The position numbers were made by a program, and so were the translations under genes. Under the pieces are notes generated by a model. The model saw nothing but the letters and a program-made list of their open reading frames with translations, was not told where the DNA came from and made no database searches. A DNA stretch of 64,000 bases from assembly GCA_022749755.1 (NCBI GenBank), contig CM040440.1, positions 11,705,269-11,769,268 of the forward strand, written 5' to 3'. The number at the start of each line of letters is the position of its first letter. The stretch's first letter is position 1. Shown in pieces: positions 12,504 through 23,341 of this stretch. This DNA comes from Azadirachta indica (taxonomy: Eukaryota > Streptophyta > Magnoliopsida > Sapindales > Meliaceae).

Positions 12504-12803
12504 GGCTTTCATTTCTTGAAATGAAATAAGCAATTTGAGTGTTAAGTTATTTCTTACAAGTTCTTGTTGTTGAGCTCTTCAAGTTTAATTTCTTGTGGTG
12601 TTCAAAACAACCAAACTTATCATCTAAATTTTTGAATGTTTTCTTGAGGGTCTTGGTGTGGTGTTTAAGTAAATCATAGTCTTAGATCTTATCTAGATAG
12701 ATATCGGGTCAAGGCTCAATAAACTTGTATCTTGAGAAAATTTTGGAGTTCTTTACTATATTCAGTGTTGGGTTTCGTCACGTTATTGGTGAGGTTCATA
12801 TCA

Positions 12804-13011
12804 TTTATATATTTAATCACTTCATTTGGAATAATTTGAAATTGTCATTTGACTGCATTAGAGTATTTACGATTTTATGTTTGCTTAAATTAGTAATTAA
12901 TAGAAAACAATAAGGATTTAAACCACTACAACTCTGCGAGAGATTAACCTCGGAGTTAACTTATCATCAGCTTTTAACGATTTGTGTAGTTGCGAGCATT
13001 TAAAATTTGCA
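12804..13011 (+). repeat. 3' tip of a second Athila-like LTR
   Basis: About 208 bp matching the last ~207 bp of the A1 LTR (8410-8616), ending at the same TTTGCA terminus. It starts with TTTAT right after the family B LTR and is followed directly by satellite, so this LTR once bordered or was inserted in the satellite array. The 5' remainder of an LTR broken at the same base lies reversed at 44553-45722. Confidence 0.8.
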
Positions 13012-14069
13012 AATGTAAAATCGTACATTTTTAACTTCTCAGTTTTTAAAATAAAATGCACTGTAATAATTCTCAAGCAATGCTGAGAAATAAGGTGTAT
13101 AGCCTGTCCCAAAATGAAACCGTATTTTGAGTCTGTTTTGCGTTTCATAATTTTAACACCAAAAATCGAACACTTTTAATTTCTCCATTTTTGAAATAAA
13201 ATGCACCACAATGATCCTCATACAATAGTAAGCAACAAGATATATGGCTCGTCTCGAAACGAAATCTTTTTTGAAATAAAATGCATCAAAATGATCATCA
13301 CACAATGGTAAGTAATAAGACATCTGGTCCATCTTAAAACGAAAATGTTTTTCAAGTTCATTTCACATTTGACAATTGCGGCACCGAAAATGTAAATTTT
13401 TAACTTTTCCGTTTTCAAAAGAAAATGTATAGCAATGATCATCACGGAATATTGAGTAATAAGATGTGTATCTCATCTGGAACTGAAGTCCTTTTTCAGG
13501 GGTTGTTTCACGTTTGACAATTTCAGTCCTGAAAATCATACTTTTCCAACTTCTTTATTTTTGAAATAAAATGCACCACAATGATTCTCATGCGATAGTG
13601 TATAACAAGGCATGTGGCCCGTCTCAAAACGAGGTCGTTTTTAGAGTCTGTTTCACGTTTGACAATTTCAGCATCGAAAATCATACATTTTTAATATCTA
13701 TGTTTTCAAAATAAAATGCACCATAATAATTATCACGCTATTATGGGTAACAAGGCGTGTGGCTTGTCTTGAAATAAAATCGTTTTTCGACTCTGTTTTA
13801 CATTTGATAGTTCCGGCACCGAAAATCGTATATTTTTAACTGTTTCGTTATCGAAATAATGTATACTATAATGATTCTCACACGATTATGAGTAATAAGC
13901 TGTGTGGCCCATCTCGAAACGAAATCATTTTTCTAATCCGTTTCGCTTTTGACAATTTTACCTCAAAAATCGTACATTTTCAACTTCTCAGTTTTTGAAA
14001 TAAAATGAACCGTAATCATCCTCATGTGATGATGAGTAATAAGGCGTGTGACAACACCCAAAACTAACT
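13012..14069 (+). repeat. Satellite array, left arm, first block (~146-bp monomers)
   Basis: Roughly seven diverged head-to-tail monomers. The anchor block around CACAATGAT...CTCA recurs near 13572, 13718, 13864 and 14008, giving a 144-146 bp period; one early unit (13198-13281) is shortened by a deletion. Conserved monomer blocks include AAAATCGTACATTTTCAAC, GAGTAACAAGACGTGTGG and GAAGTCGTTTTTCGAGT. The final ~19 bp before the LTR do not clearly match the monomer. Confidence 0.9.
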
Positions 14070-14803
14070 TGATAATAAACCTTGTCAACAATGTGACAGA
14101 AACTGGAAACCAAATATGATACGGAACCTCAAAATTTTCAAAACGCAAGTTTGTTGAGCCTTAACCTATTACTTAACAAGATAAGAACAAAAACTACAGT
14201 TGTTTGAAAACGCTATACCAAGAATCTCAAGAATCACTAAAGAATTAAGGTGATAATTCTAGTTATTGAACGCCACAAGAATATAATTCTTGATAAGTTT
14301 ATAAGTTCTTAAAAGAATTAAAGAAATAATTTATTTCTCATTAAAAACAATATTTGAGAATCAAAGTTCCGAATTTTAACACAATATTAGCCCCTTATAA
14401 ATAAGCTAATAAAAATCCTAAATAAAATAAAAATAAAATTGTAAAATTAAGTAGCAATAGAAAATCCTAACTTATATAAGAATAAAAATCTTAAATTAAA
14501 GAAAAAAATTATAATTCTAATGAAAATAACAATCCTAAACAAATTAGAAAACTAATTTTATATTAAATAAGAAATATTCAAAAGCCCAAATTATCCATGC
14601 GGCATTAAGATTTAGTAACATAGAGATATTTTATTCTTCTTCTTGCAACCCAGTTGAATTCTTGTCATGTATTCAGCTTATCTCTTGTAATTTAGCCCAC
14701 TTGAAAAGTTTAATGGATTATGTGAACACTGCCCTTAAGTCTTCTAATCTTACATGAGAGTTTTTCATCTTATATGCATGGTTTTATAGATTTGTTTGCA
14801 TCA
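14070..14803 (-). repeat. LTR of family H inside the satellite
   Basis: 734 bp, bounded on the + strand by TGATAATAAACC and TTTGCATCA, so the element points to the minus strand. Its body resembles the 732-bp LTR at 45790-46521 (shared ATGCCGCATGG-like and GTTTAGGATTGT blocks), and its terminal ~60 bp resemble family B LTR ends. No matching 5-bp target duplication is visible, and about 19 unexplained bases precede it. It may be a solo LTR whose flank was later damaged. Confidence 0.65.
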
Positions 14804-17800
14804 CTGTTTCGTGTTTAACCATTCCGGTACCGAAAGTCGTAAATTTTTAACTTCTTCGTTTTGAAAATAAAATACACCGTAATGATCCTCACACCACGGT
14901 GAGTAACAAGATATGTGGCCTGTCTCGAAATGAAATCATTTTTTGAGTTTGTTTCATGTTTGACAATTTTGGTACAAAAAATCGTACCTTTCAACTTCTC
15001 TATTTATGAAAGAAAATGTACAGTAATGATTCTCACGCGATAGTGAGTGAGGAGACGTGTACCCTGTCTGGAAACAAAGTCATTTTTCTAGTTTGTTTAC
15101 CTTTTAATAATTTCAGCCTCGAAAATCGTACATTTTAAAATTTTCCGCTTTCAAAACAAAATGCAATGCAATGATCTTCACACAATGGTGAGTAACAAGA
15201 TGTGTGGGCTGTCTCGAAATAAAATTATTTTTTGAGTTCGTTTCGCATTTAACGACTCCGGCCCCGAAAATCATAAGTTTTCAACTTTTATTTTTTCAAA
15301 AAAAAATATACAGTAATGATCCTCACGCGATGGTGAGTAATGAGACATGTGGCTCGTCTCGAAACGAAGTCGTTTTTTGAGTTTGTTTTGTGTTTGACAA
15401 TTCTAGTATCAAAAGTCGTACTTTTTTAACTTCTCCGTTTTCAAAATAAAATGCACTATAATCATCTTCACGTGATGGTGAGTAACAAGACGTGTGGCCC
15501 GTCTCAAAATGAAATTATTCTTCGAGTCTGTTTCCTGTTTGACAATTCCGGTACCAAAAATTGTACAGTAATGATCCTTTCGTGATAGTGAGTAATAAGA
15601 CGTGTGCTCCATCTGAAAATGAAGTCATGTTTCAAGTCTATTTCCCGTTTGACAATTTTGGTCCCAAAAATCGTACATTTTAAACTTTTTCATTTTCAAA
15701 TTAAAATGCATTATAATGATCTTCATGCAATGATAAGTAACAAGGTGTGTGACCCGTCTCGGAACAAAGCCATTTTTCAGTCAATTTCTCGATTGACAAT
15801 TTGGGTACCGAAAATCTTACGTTTTCAACTTCTCTATTTCCGAAATAATGCACCGTAATGATTCTCACGTGATAGTGAGTAATAAGACCCACGGCCTGCC
15901 TTGAAACAAAGTCGCTTTTGGAGACCGTTTCGCGTTTGACAATTCCGGCCCCGAAAATTGTACATTTTTAACTTCTCAATTTTTAAAATAAAATGCATCA
16001 CAACAATTTTCACGTGATGATGAGTAACAAAGTGTGTCTCCGGTTTGGAAACAAAGTTGTTTTTTGAGTTTATTTTGTGTTTCAAAATTTTGGCACCGAA
16101 AATCGTACATTTTCAACTTTTTCGTTATCGAAACAAAGTGCACTGTAATGATTCGTATGCAATGATGAGTAATAAGACATGTGGCACATCTCCAAACAAA
16201 CTTGTTTTTCGAATCTGTTTCATGTTTTACAATTATGGTGCTGAAAATCGTACGTTTTCAATTTCTCCATTTTTTGAAATAAAATGCACCACCATGATCC
16301 TCACATGATAGTGAATAATAAGACATGTGTTCCATCTTGAAACGAAGTCGTTTTTGAGTTCGTTTCGCTTTTGACAATTCTATCCCCAAAAATCATACAT
16401 TTTCAATATCTTTGTTTTCGAAATAAAATATACCGCAATGATCTTCACGCGATGGTAAGTAATAAGACGTATAGGCTGTCCCAAAATTAAGTCATTTTTG
16501 GAGTCTGTTTTGCATTTAACATTTTCGGCCCCCAAAATCGTACATTTTTAACTTCTCAGTTTTCAAAATAAAATACACTGCAATGATTCTCTTGTGATAG
16601 TAAGTAATAAGGCGTATGGCCCTTCTGGAAACGAAATCGTTTTTCAGGTTCCTTTTGTGATTAACAATTTCGGCCCTGAAAATCGTGCATTTTCAACTTC
16701 GTCATTTTTTAAGTTGAATTGCACCACATGATTCTTACACGATGGTAAGTAAGAAGATGTGTGGCAATGGTAAGAAACAAGTTGTGTGGCCCGTCTCGAT
16801 ACAATATCGTTTTTCGAGTCCGTTTTGTATTTAACAATTCTCGAATCGAAAATCGTACATTTCAACCTCTCCATTTTCGAAATAAAGTGCTCAGCAATGA
16901 TCCTCACACAATAATGACTAACAAGACTTGTGTCTATTCTGGAAATGCAATCATTTTTCGATTCTGTTTCGCATTTGACAATTTCGGGCTCAAAAATCAT
17001 ACATTTTCAAGTTTTTTGTTTCCAAAACAAAATGTATCGCAAAGATCCTTACGCGATAGATGAGTAACAAGACACATGGGCTATCTCAAAACAAAGTCGT
17101 TTTTGAGTCAGTTTTGCATTTGACAACTTTGGCCCTAGAAATCATATGTTTTTAACTTCTGCCTTTTCAAAATAAAATGCACCGTAATGATCATCGTAAT
17201 GATCATCAAGCGATAGTAAGTAACAAGATGTATGACCCATCTCGAAACGAAGCCATTTTTCGAGTTTGTTTCCTGTTTGACAATTTTGGCACCGAAAATC
17301 GTACATTTTTAACTTTTCCGTTTTCAAAATAAAATACACCGTAATGATCCTCACGCGACTATGAGTAACAAGACATGTGGTCCATTTCGATACAAATTCA
17401 TTTTTTGAATCCATTTCACGTTTGACAATTCAAGCACCGAAAATCGTACATTTTCAACTTTTTCGTTTTCGAAACAAAATGCACTACAATGATTCTCACA
17501 CGATGAGGAGTAAAAGGCATGTCTTTCATTTGGAAATGAAGTCGTTTTCCAAGTTTGTTTCGCATTTGACAATTTCAGCATAAAAAATAGTACATTTTCA
17601 AGTTTTTTGTTATCGAAATAAAGTGCACTGTATTGACTCTCATATGACTGTGAGTAACAAGACGTGTGGCCCTTCTCAAAACGAAGTCATTTTTCAAGTT
17701 AGTTTTGTGTTTGCATTTCCGACCACAAAAATCATACATTTTCAACATCTCCATTTTATTTCAAAAAAGCACCGCAATAATTATCACGCAATAATGAGTA

Positions 17801-20800
17801 ACAAAATATGTGGCACGACTCAAAATAAAGTCGTTTTTCGAGTTCGTTTTGTGTTTGACAATTTTGGCTTTGAAAATTGTACATTTTTAACTTCTCCGTT
17901 TTTAAAATAAATTGCATCGCAATGACTCTCACGCAATGCTGAGTAACAAGGCGTGTCTTTCATCTAAAAACAAAATTGTTTTTTGAGTTCGTTTTACATT
18001 TAATAATTCTTGTACTGAAAATCATATATTTTCAACTTTTTCATTACGAAATAAAGTGCACTGTAATTATTGTCACGCAGTGATGAGTAATAAAACGTTT
18101 GGCCTGTCTCGAAATAAAGTCAGTTTTTGAATCCGTTTATCGTTTGACAATTCCAGCACTGAAAATCAAACATTTTCAACATCTCCATTTACAAAATAAA
18201 ATGCACTGTAAGGATCTTAATACAATAGTGAGTAACAAGATGTGCGCCCTCTCTGAAAATGAAGTTGTTTTTCGAGTCCGTTTTACGTTTAACAATTCTG
18301 GCACCAAATATCGTACAATCTCAACTTCTCAGTTTCGAAATAAAATGCACCGCAATGGTTCTCACGTGATGGTAAGTAACAAGGTGTGTAGATATTTAAC
18401 AAGGTGTGTACATTCTTAACTTCTCAGTTTACGAATGAAGTCATTTTTCGAGTTTGTTTGTGTTTGAAAATTCTAACCTCGAAAATTGTACATTTTTAAC
18501 TTCTTCGTTTTCGAAATAAAACATATAGTAATAATCCTCATGCGATGGTCGAGTAACAAGATGTGTGGGCGTCTCAAAATGAAGTCATTTTTTGAGTCCG
18601 TTTTATGTTTGACAATTCGAGACCTCAAAACGTACATTTTCAACTTTCAAAATAAAATACACCATGATGATTCTCACGTGATGGTAAGTAACAAGGATTG
18701 TGATCCTTCTAAAAATGAAGTCGTTTTTCGAATTCGTTTGGTGTTTGACAATTTCTGCCCTGAAAATCATACTTTGTTAACTTCTTTGCTTTCGAACTAA
18801 AATGTACAGTAATGATCCTCATGCAAAATGACTAACATGATGTGTGTCCTATTTGGAAACGAAGTCAGTTTTCGGGTCCATTTCGCGTTTGACGATTTCG
18901 GCGCAGAAAATCGTACATTTTTAACTTCCCCGTTTTCAAATTAAAATAAATTACAATGATCCTCACGCGATGGAAAGTAACAATGCGTGTGGCCCGTCTC
19001 AGAACGAAGCCATTTTTCTAATCCATTTCACGTTTAACAATTTCGGCATTGAAAATTGTACATTTTTAGCTTCTCTGTTTTCGAAATAAAATGGACAGTA
19101 ATGATTTCACGCGATAGTGAGTAACAAGATGTGTGTCCCGTCTAGAAACGAAGTCGTTTTGAATTCGTTTTGCGTTTGATAATCCCGACACCGAAAATAG
19201 TACATTTTCAACTTTTTGGTTATCAAAATAAAGTGTGGTATAATGATTCTCATGCGATGATGAGTAATAAGACACTTGGCCCGTCTCGAAACGAAGTCAT
19301 TTTTTTGAGTCTGTTTTGCATTTTACAATTTCGGCGCTGAAAATCGTATGTTTTCAACTTCTTCATTTTAAAAATAAAATGCACTGCAATGATCCTCACA
19401 CAATGGTGATTAACAAGACATGTGGCCCATCTCGAAATAAAGTTGTTTTTTAAGTCCGTTTTGAGTTTGACAATTCCAGCTCCGAAAATAGTACATTTTC
19501 AACTTCTTCGTTTTCGAAAAAAAATGTACCGTACAAATCCTCACGCGACAATAAGTAAGAAGACGTGCGGTCCGTATCGAAACGAAGTCATTTTTCTAGT
19601 CGTTTTGTTTTTTACTATTCTGGCCTTGAAAATTGTACATTTTCAACTTTTTCGTTATCGAAATAAAGTGCATTGTAATGATTCTTACACAATTGGTAGT
19701 AACAAGACGCGTGGGCTATTTCAAGACAAAGTCGTTTTTCGAGTTCGTTTCTCATTTGAAAATTCCAGCTCAGAAAATCGTATATTTTGAACTTCTCAAT
19801 TTTTGAAATAAAATACACTGTAATGATTCTCACGTGATAGTAAGTAACAATGCCTGTGGCCCTTGTAGAAACGAAATCGTTTTTCTAGTTCATTTCGTGT
19901 TTGACAATTCTGGGCCTAAAAATTGTACATTTTCAACTTTTCCTATTTCGAAATAAAATGCACAGCGATGGTCCTCACACGATAGTGAGCAACAAGATAG
20001 TTTTCGCGTTTCACAATTTTAGCCTCGAAAATCATATATTTTCAACTTCTCCGTTTTCAAAATAAAATGTACAGCAACGATTCTTACTAGATAGTGAGTA
20101 ACAAGACGTGTGTTTTGTTTGGAAGCGGAGTCGTTTTTCTGGTCTATTTTGTGTTTGACAATTTCTGCCTCGAAAATCGTACATTTTCAACTTTTTTGTT
20201 TTCGAAACAAAATGTACTGCAATGATCCTCACGCAATGGTGAGTAACCAGATGTGTGGGCTGTTTCGAAATAAAGTTGTTTTTTGAATTCATTTCATGTT
20301 TGACAATTCTAACACCAAAAATTGTACATTTTAAACTTCTTCGTTTTCAAAATAAAATTCAGCACAATGATTCTCACACGATGAGGAGTAACAAGGCGTA
20401 TCTCTGGTCTAGAAACGAAATCTTTTTTTGAGTTAATTTCGCATTTGACAATTTTGACATTGAAAATCATACATTTTCAACTTTTTCGTTATGGAAATAA
20501 AGTGCATTGTAATAATTTGTACACGATTGTAAGTAACAAGATGTGTGGCCTATCTCTAAACAAAATCATTTTCCGAATCCATTTCGCATTTGACAATTCC
20601 AGCCCCAAAAATAGTACATTTTCAACATCTACATTTTTGAAATAAAATGCACTGCAATGATCCTCACGCGATAATGAGTAATAAGACATGTGGCCTGCCT
20701 CGAAACGAAGTTACTTTTCGAGTTGGTTTCGCGTTTGGCAATTCCGCCCTTGAAAATTGTACATTTTCAACTTATCGGTTTTCAAAATAAATTAATCGCA

Positions 20801-22063
20801 ATGATTCTCACATGATGATGAGTAACAAGGCATGTCTCTCGTCTGGAAACAAAATTGTTTTTTGAGTTCATTTGGGGTTTGACAATTCTATCATCGAAAA
20901 TCATACATTTTAAACTTTTTCTTTATTGAAATAAAGCGCACTGTAATGATTTTCACGTAATGATGAGTAATAAGATGCATGGTCCATCTTGAAACAAAGT
21001 CGTTTTTCGAGTCTGTTTTGCGTTTTACAATTCTAGCGTTGAAAATTGAACATTTTCAACTCATCTGTTTTTGAGATAAAATTCACTGTAGTGATCCTTA
21101 TGCAATGGTGAATAACAAGACATGTGACCCGTCTCAAAATGAGTTTATTTTTCGAGTCTGTTTCGTATTTGACAATTCCAGTACCGAAAATCATACATTT
21201 TCAACTTCTCCGCTTTTAAAGTAAAATGTATCGTAATGATTCTCATGCAATATTGTGTAAAAAGATGTGTGGTCAGTCTCGAAAAGAAGTTGTTTTTCAA
21301 GTTCGTTTCGTTTTTTACAATTTCGGCACCGAAAATTGTACATTTTCAACTTCGGCCCCGAAAATTGTACGTTTTCAACTTCTTCATTTTCGAAATAAAA
21401 TGCAATATAATGATTCTCATGTGATGGTGAGTAATAAGACCTGTGGTCTGTTTTAAAACGAAGTCATTTTTCGAATTCATTTCGCGTTTGACAATTTCGG
21501 CCCTTAAAATCGCACGTTTTTAACTCTTTAATTTTCGAAAAAATACACCGCAATGATTCTCACACAATGGTAAGTAAGAAAACGTGTAGCCCTTCTAAAA
21601 ATGAAGTCATTTTTCAAATTTGGTTTTGCGTTTGACAATTTCGGCCCTTAAAATCGCACATTTTTAGCTCTTTAATTTTCGAAAAAATACACCGCAATGA
21701 TTCTCACACAATGGTAAGTAAGAAAACGTGTAACCCTTCTAAAAACAAAGTCATTTTTCAAATTTGTTTTTGCGTTTGACAATTTCGGCCTCGAAAATTA
21801 TAAATTTTTAACTTTTCCGTTTTTGAAATAAAATATATCGTAATAATCCTCACGCGATGGTGAGTAATAAGACATGTGGCGCATATAGAAATAAAGTCAT
21901 TTTTCTAATCTGTTTCGCGTTTAACAATTGCGACACCGAAAATCATACATTTTCAATTTCTCTGTTTTCAAAATAAAATGTATCATAATGATTATCACAT
22001 AATTATAGGTAACAAGACATACGAACCGTTTAAAATTAAAGTCGTTTTTTGAGTTCGTTTTGC
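14804..22063 (+). repeat. Satellite array, left arm, main block (~146-bp monomers)
   Basis: About 50 tandem monomers in the same orientation as 13012-14069. Divergence between neighbours is substantial and mostly transitions; CG dinucleotides of the apparent consensus are often TG or CA. An irregular monomer with a partial internal duplication lies at about 16740-16800 and is mirrored in the right array. Two adjacent monomers at about 21498-21790 are nearly identical (144-bp step), marking a recent local duplication. Scattered open frames of 60-120 codons on both strands are by-products of the repeat. The array ends at a sharp junction (GCGTTTATAAATG) with spacer X. Confidence 0.92.
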
Positions 22064-22491
22064 GTTTATAAATGAATTGCATTAGCATAATAATCACACC
22101 AATTTGATTATTAATGCAATGTTTGCTTATTTTCATAACACCTAATGCCTTTATGGCATGTTAATGATAGTCCACACTAAACATTGTTGCATGTCCTAGG
22201 ATATATGAGTTAAATTCTCCACCAAAATTAACTCATAATCAATAAAAAACCAATGCATGAATGCATTTAAAGCTAATGCATGAACACATTCATTGCACAT
22301 AAGAAAACCATCATTCACTTAAGTTCCATGGCTTCCAAATCACACTTAATACCTTGAATATGCTATTAATGGTGGATTCTTGAGCCTTAATACTTAAATT
22401 CCCCAAATCTATCTCTTTAATCAATTTAGCTATTTTAATTCATTTAGTTATTAGTTTATTTTAATTTTCTATTATTCAAATTACCCCTCAT
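22064..22491 (+). repeat. Spacer X, left arm (inverted copy at 48625-49055)
   Basis: About 428 bp of AT-rich sequence with no coding capacity. It is about 90% identical by eye to the reverse complement of 48625-49055. Before element C inserted it continued directly into 29465. Together with 29465-29580, which carries ATGGGATCAACCTCG and a putative LTR-end style, X may be the 3' part of an unrecognised LTR. Its last five bases, CTCAT, are the target duplicated by element C. Confidence 0.75.
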
Positions 22492-23341
22492 TGATACGAA
22501 CCCCGAGTATATTAAACTTGAGACCCAATGTCTTTACGCATGGAAGCAACTTCTTGGAAAGCTAAATCAGATTCACCCAAGTCTGTAACCGAATTTCAAC
22601 TTGTGAAATAGAACCTTAGAATAAATACCCTCAAAGTAATTAGCTTTGATTGTAAGAACCTTGATTCAAGTAAGAATCAAAATAAGAGAAAACACTCTCA
22701 ATTTAATTTCATTCAAGAAAAGTAATTGCTGCCTGCATGGGAGCATGTGGCTGAATATATAAGGGTACAGGAGATAAGTAACCCTAATTGGAGTGTTTGG
22801 CCACAAAATTAAACTTATTCTAACTTTAAATAAAATAAACTGAATTTGGGCTTAATAATTACCATTAACAGCCCAAACACATAATAAATTATAAATATAT
22901 GTTTATAAATAAGACTAAAATAGATGATGGGCTTGAACAGCAACTTAGCCCAAACTGGCACATGGAATCCGAAACTTGCATCATGATGACGATCTGATTC
23001 GAACTGCAATTAAAAGAACTTGAACATGCTTGCTTAGCCTTGAAACATCGTTCGAATATGGTCTTATACAAATTTGAGAAGTTGAATTCCGTAGAAGCTT
23101 TAATCTTCAGGTTTTGCTTTCTTGTACTTGTGTCAATGTTACCAAGCTCTGATTATTGTCTTGAAGTCCAAGCTTGATATTTGACTCTTTCTTACACTCT
23201 TGAATTGTTGTAAGATCATCCCACAAACCTTGAATCATCCCATTCAATGCATCTTTGAATTTCTTCATTCTTGCTCTTGTAACGGGACCATTAGATAGCT
23301 GAATTGGATCATTGCTCTTGTGTGCATCCGTATTTGCATCA
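22492..23341 (-). repeat. 3' LTR of element C
   Basis: 850 bp. Reading on the minus strand it opens TGATGCAAATACGG and closes GTTCGTATCA. Its first ~230 bp encode a polyprotein tail with [18 protein letters not shown] box follows further on (CCCTTATATATTCAGCC in element orientation). Confidence 0.92.

Larger units (their letters stand above)
8617..12803 (+). mobile_element. Family B gypsy element, 5'-truncated (copy B1)
   Basis: A Ty3/gypsy chromovirus-like copy that starts inside the gag-protease linker directly after the A1 LTR and runs through PR, RT, RH and IN to a complete 3' LTR. The 5' LTR and most of gag are absent. It ends at CATATCA, followed by TTTAT and then the 3' remainder of an Athila-like LTR. 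This means the element was once inserted in that LTR. Its missing 5' end is best matched by fragment 42998-44552 (see findings). Confidence 0.8.
11996..12803 (+). repeat. 3' LTR of family B copy B1
   Basis: 808 bp from TGATGCAAAC to TTCATATCA. Its first ~240 bp continue the pol frame in related copies (a GPITRARA-like motif near 12100-12130), so the LTR encodes the C-terminal tail of the polyprotein. A palindromic ACGT block and a TATA-like box lie downstream. Copies at 43744-44552 and 56294-57100 are 809 and 807 bp, which fixes the family length. Confidence 0.85.

Noticed and set aside
15604..21456. Many open frames of 60-120 codons on both strands in the left satellite
   Set aside because: They repeat the same peptide phrases monomer after monomer, shift frame with the 146-bp unit and occur equally on both strands; they are by-products of a tandem repeat with few stops.
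13012..22063. CRISPR-like or other short-spacer repeat array
   Set aside because: The units are contiguous diverged monomers without unique spacers, in a plant context.
14804..22063. CENP-B-box-like motif in the satellite
   Set aside because: TTCG and CGG words occur, but no monomer I read fits the full spaced consensus, and plants are not expected to use it.
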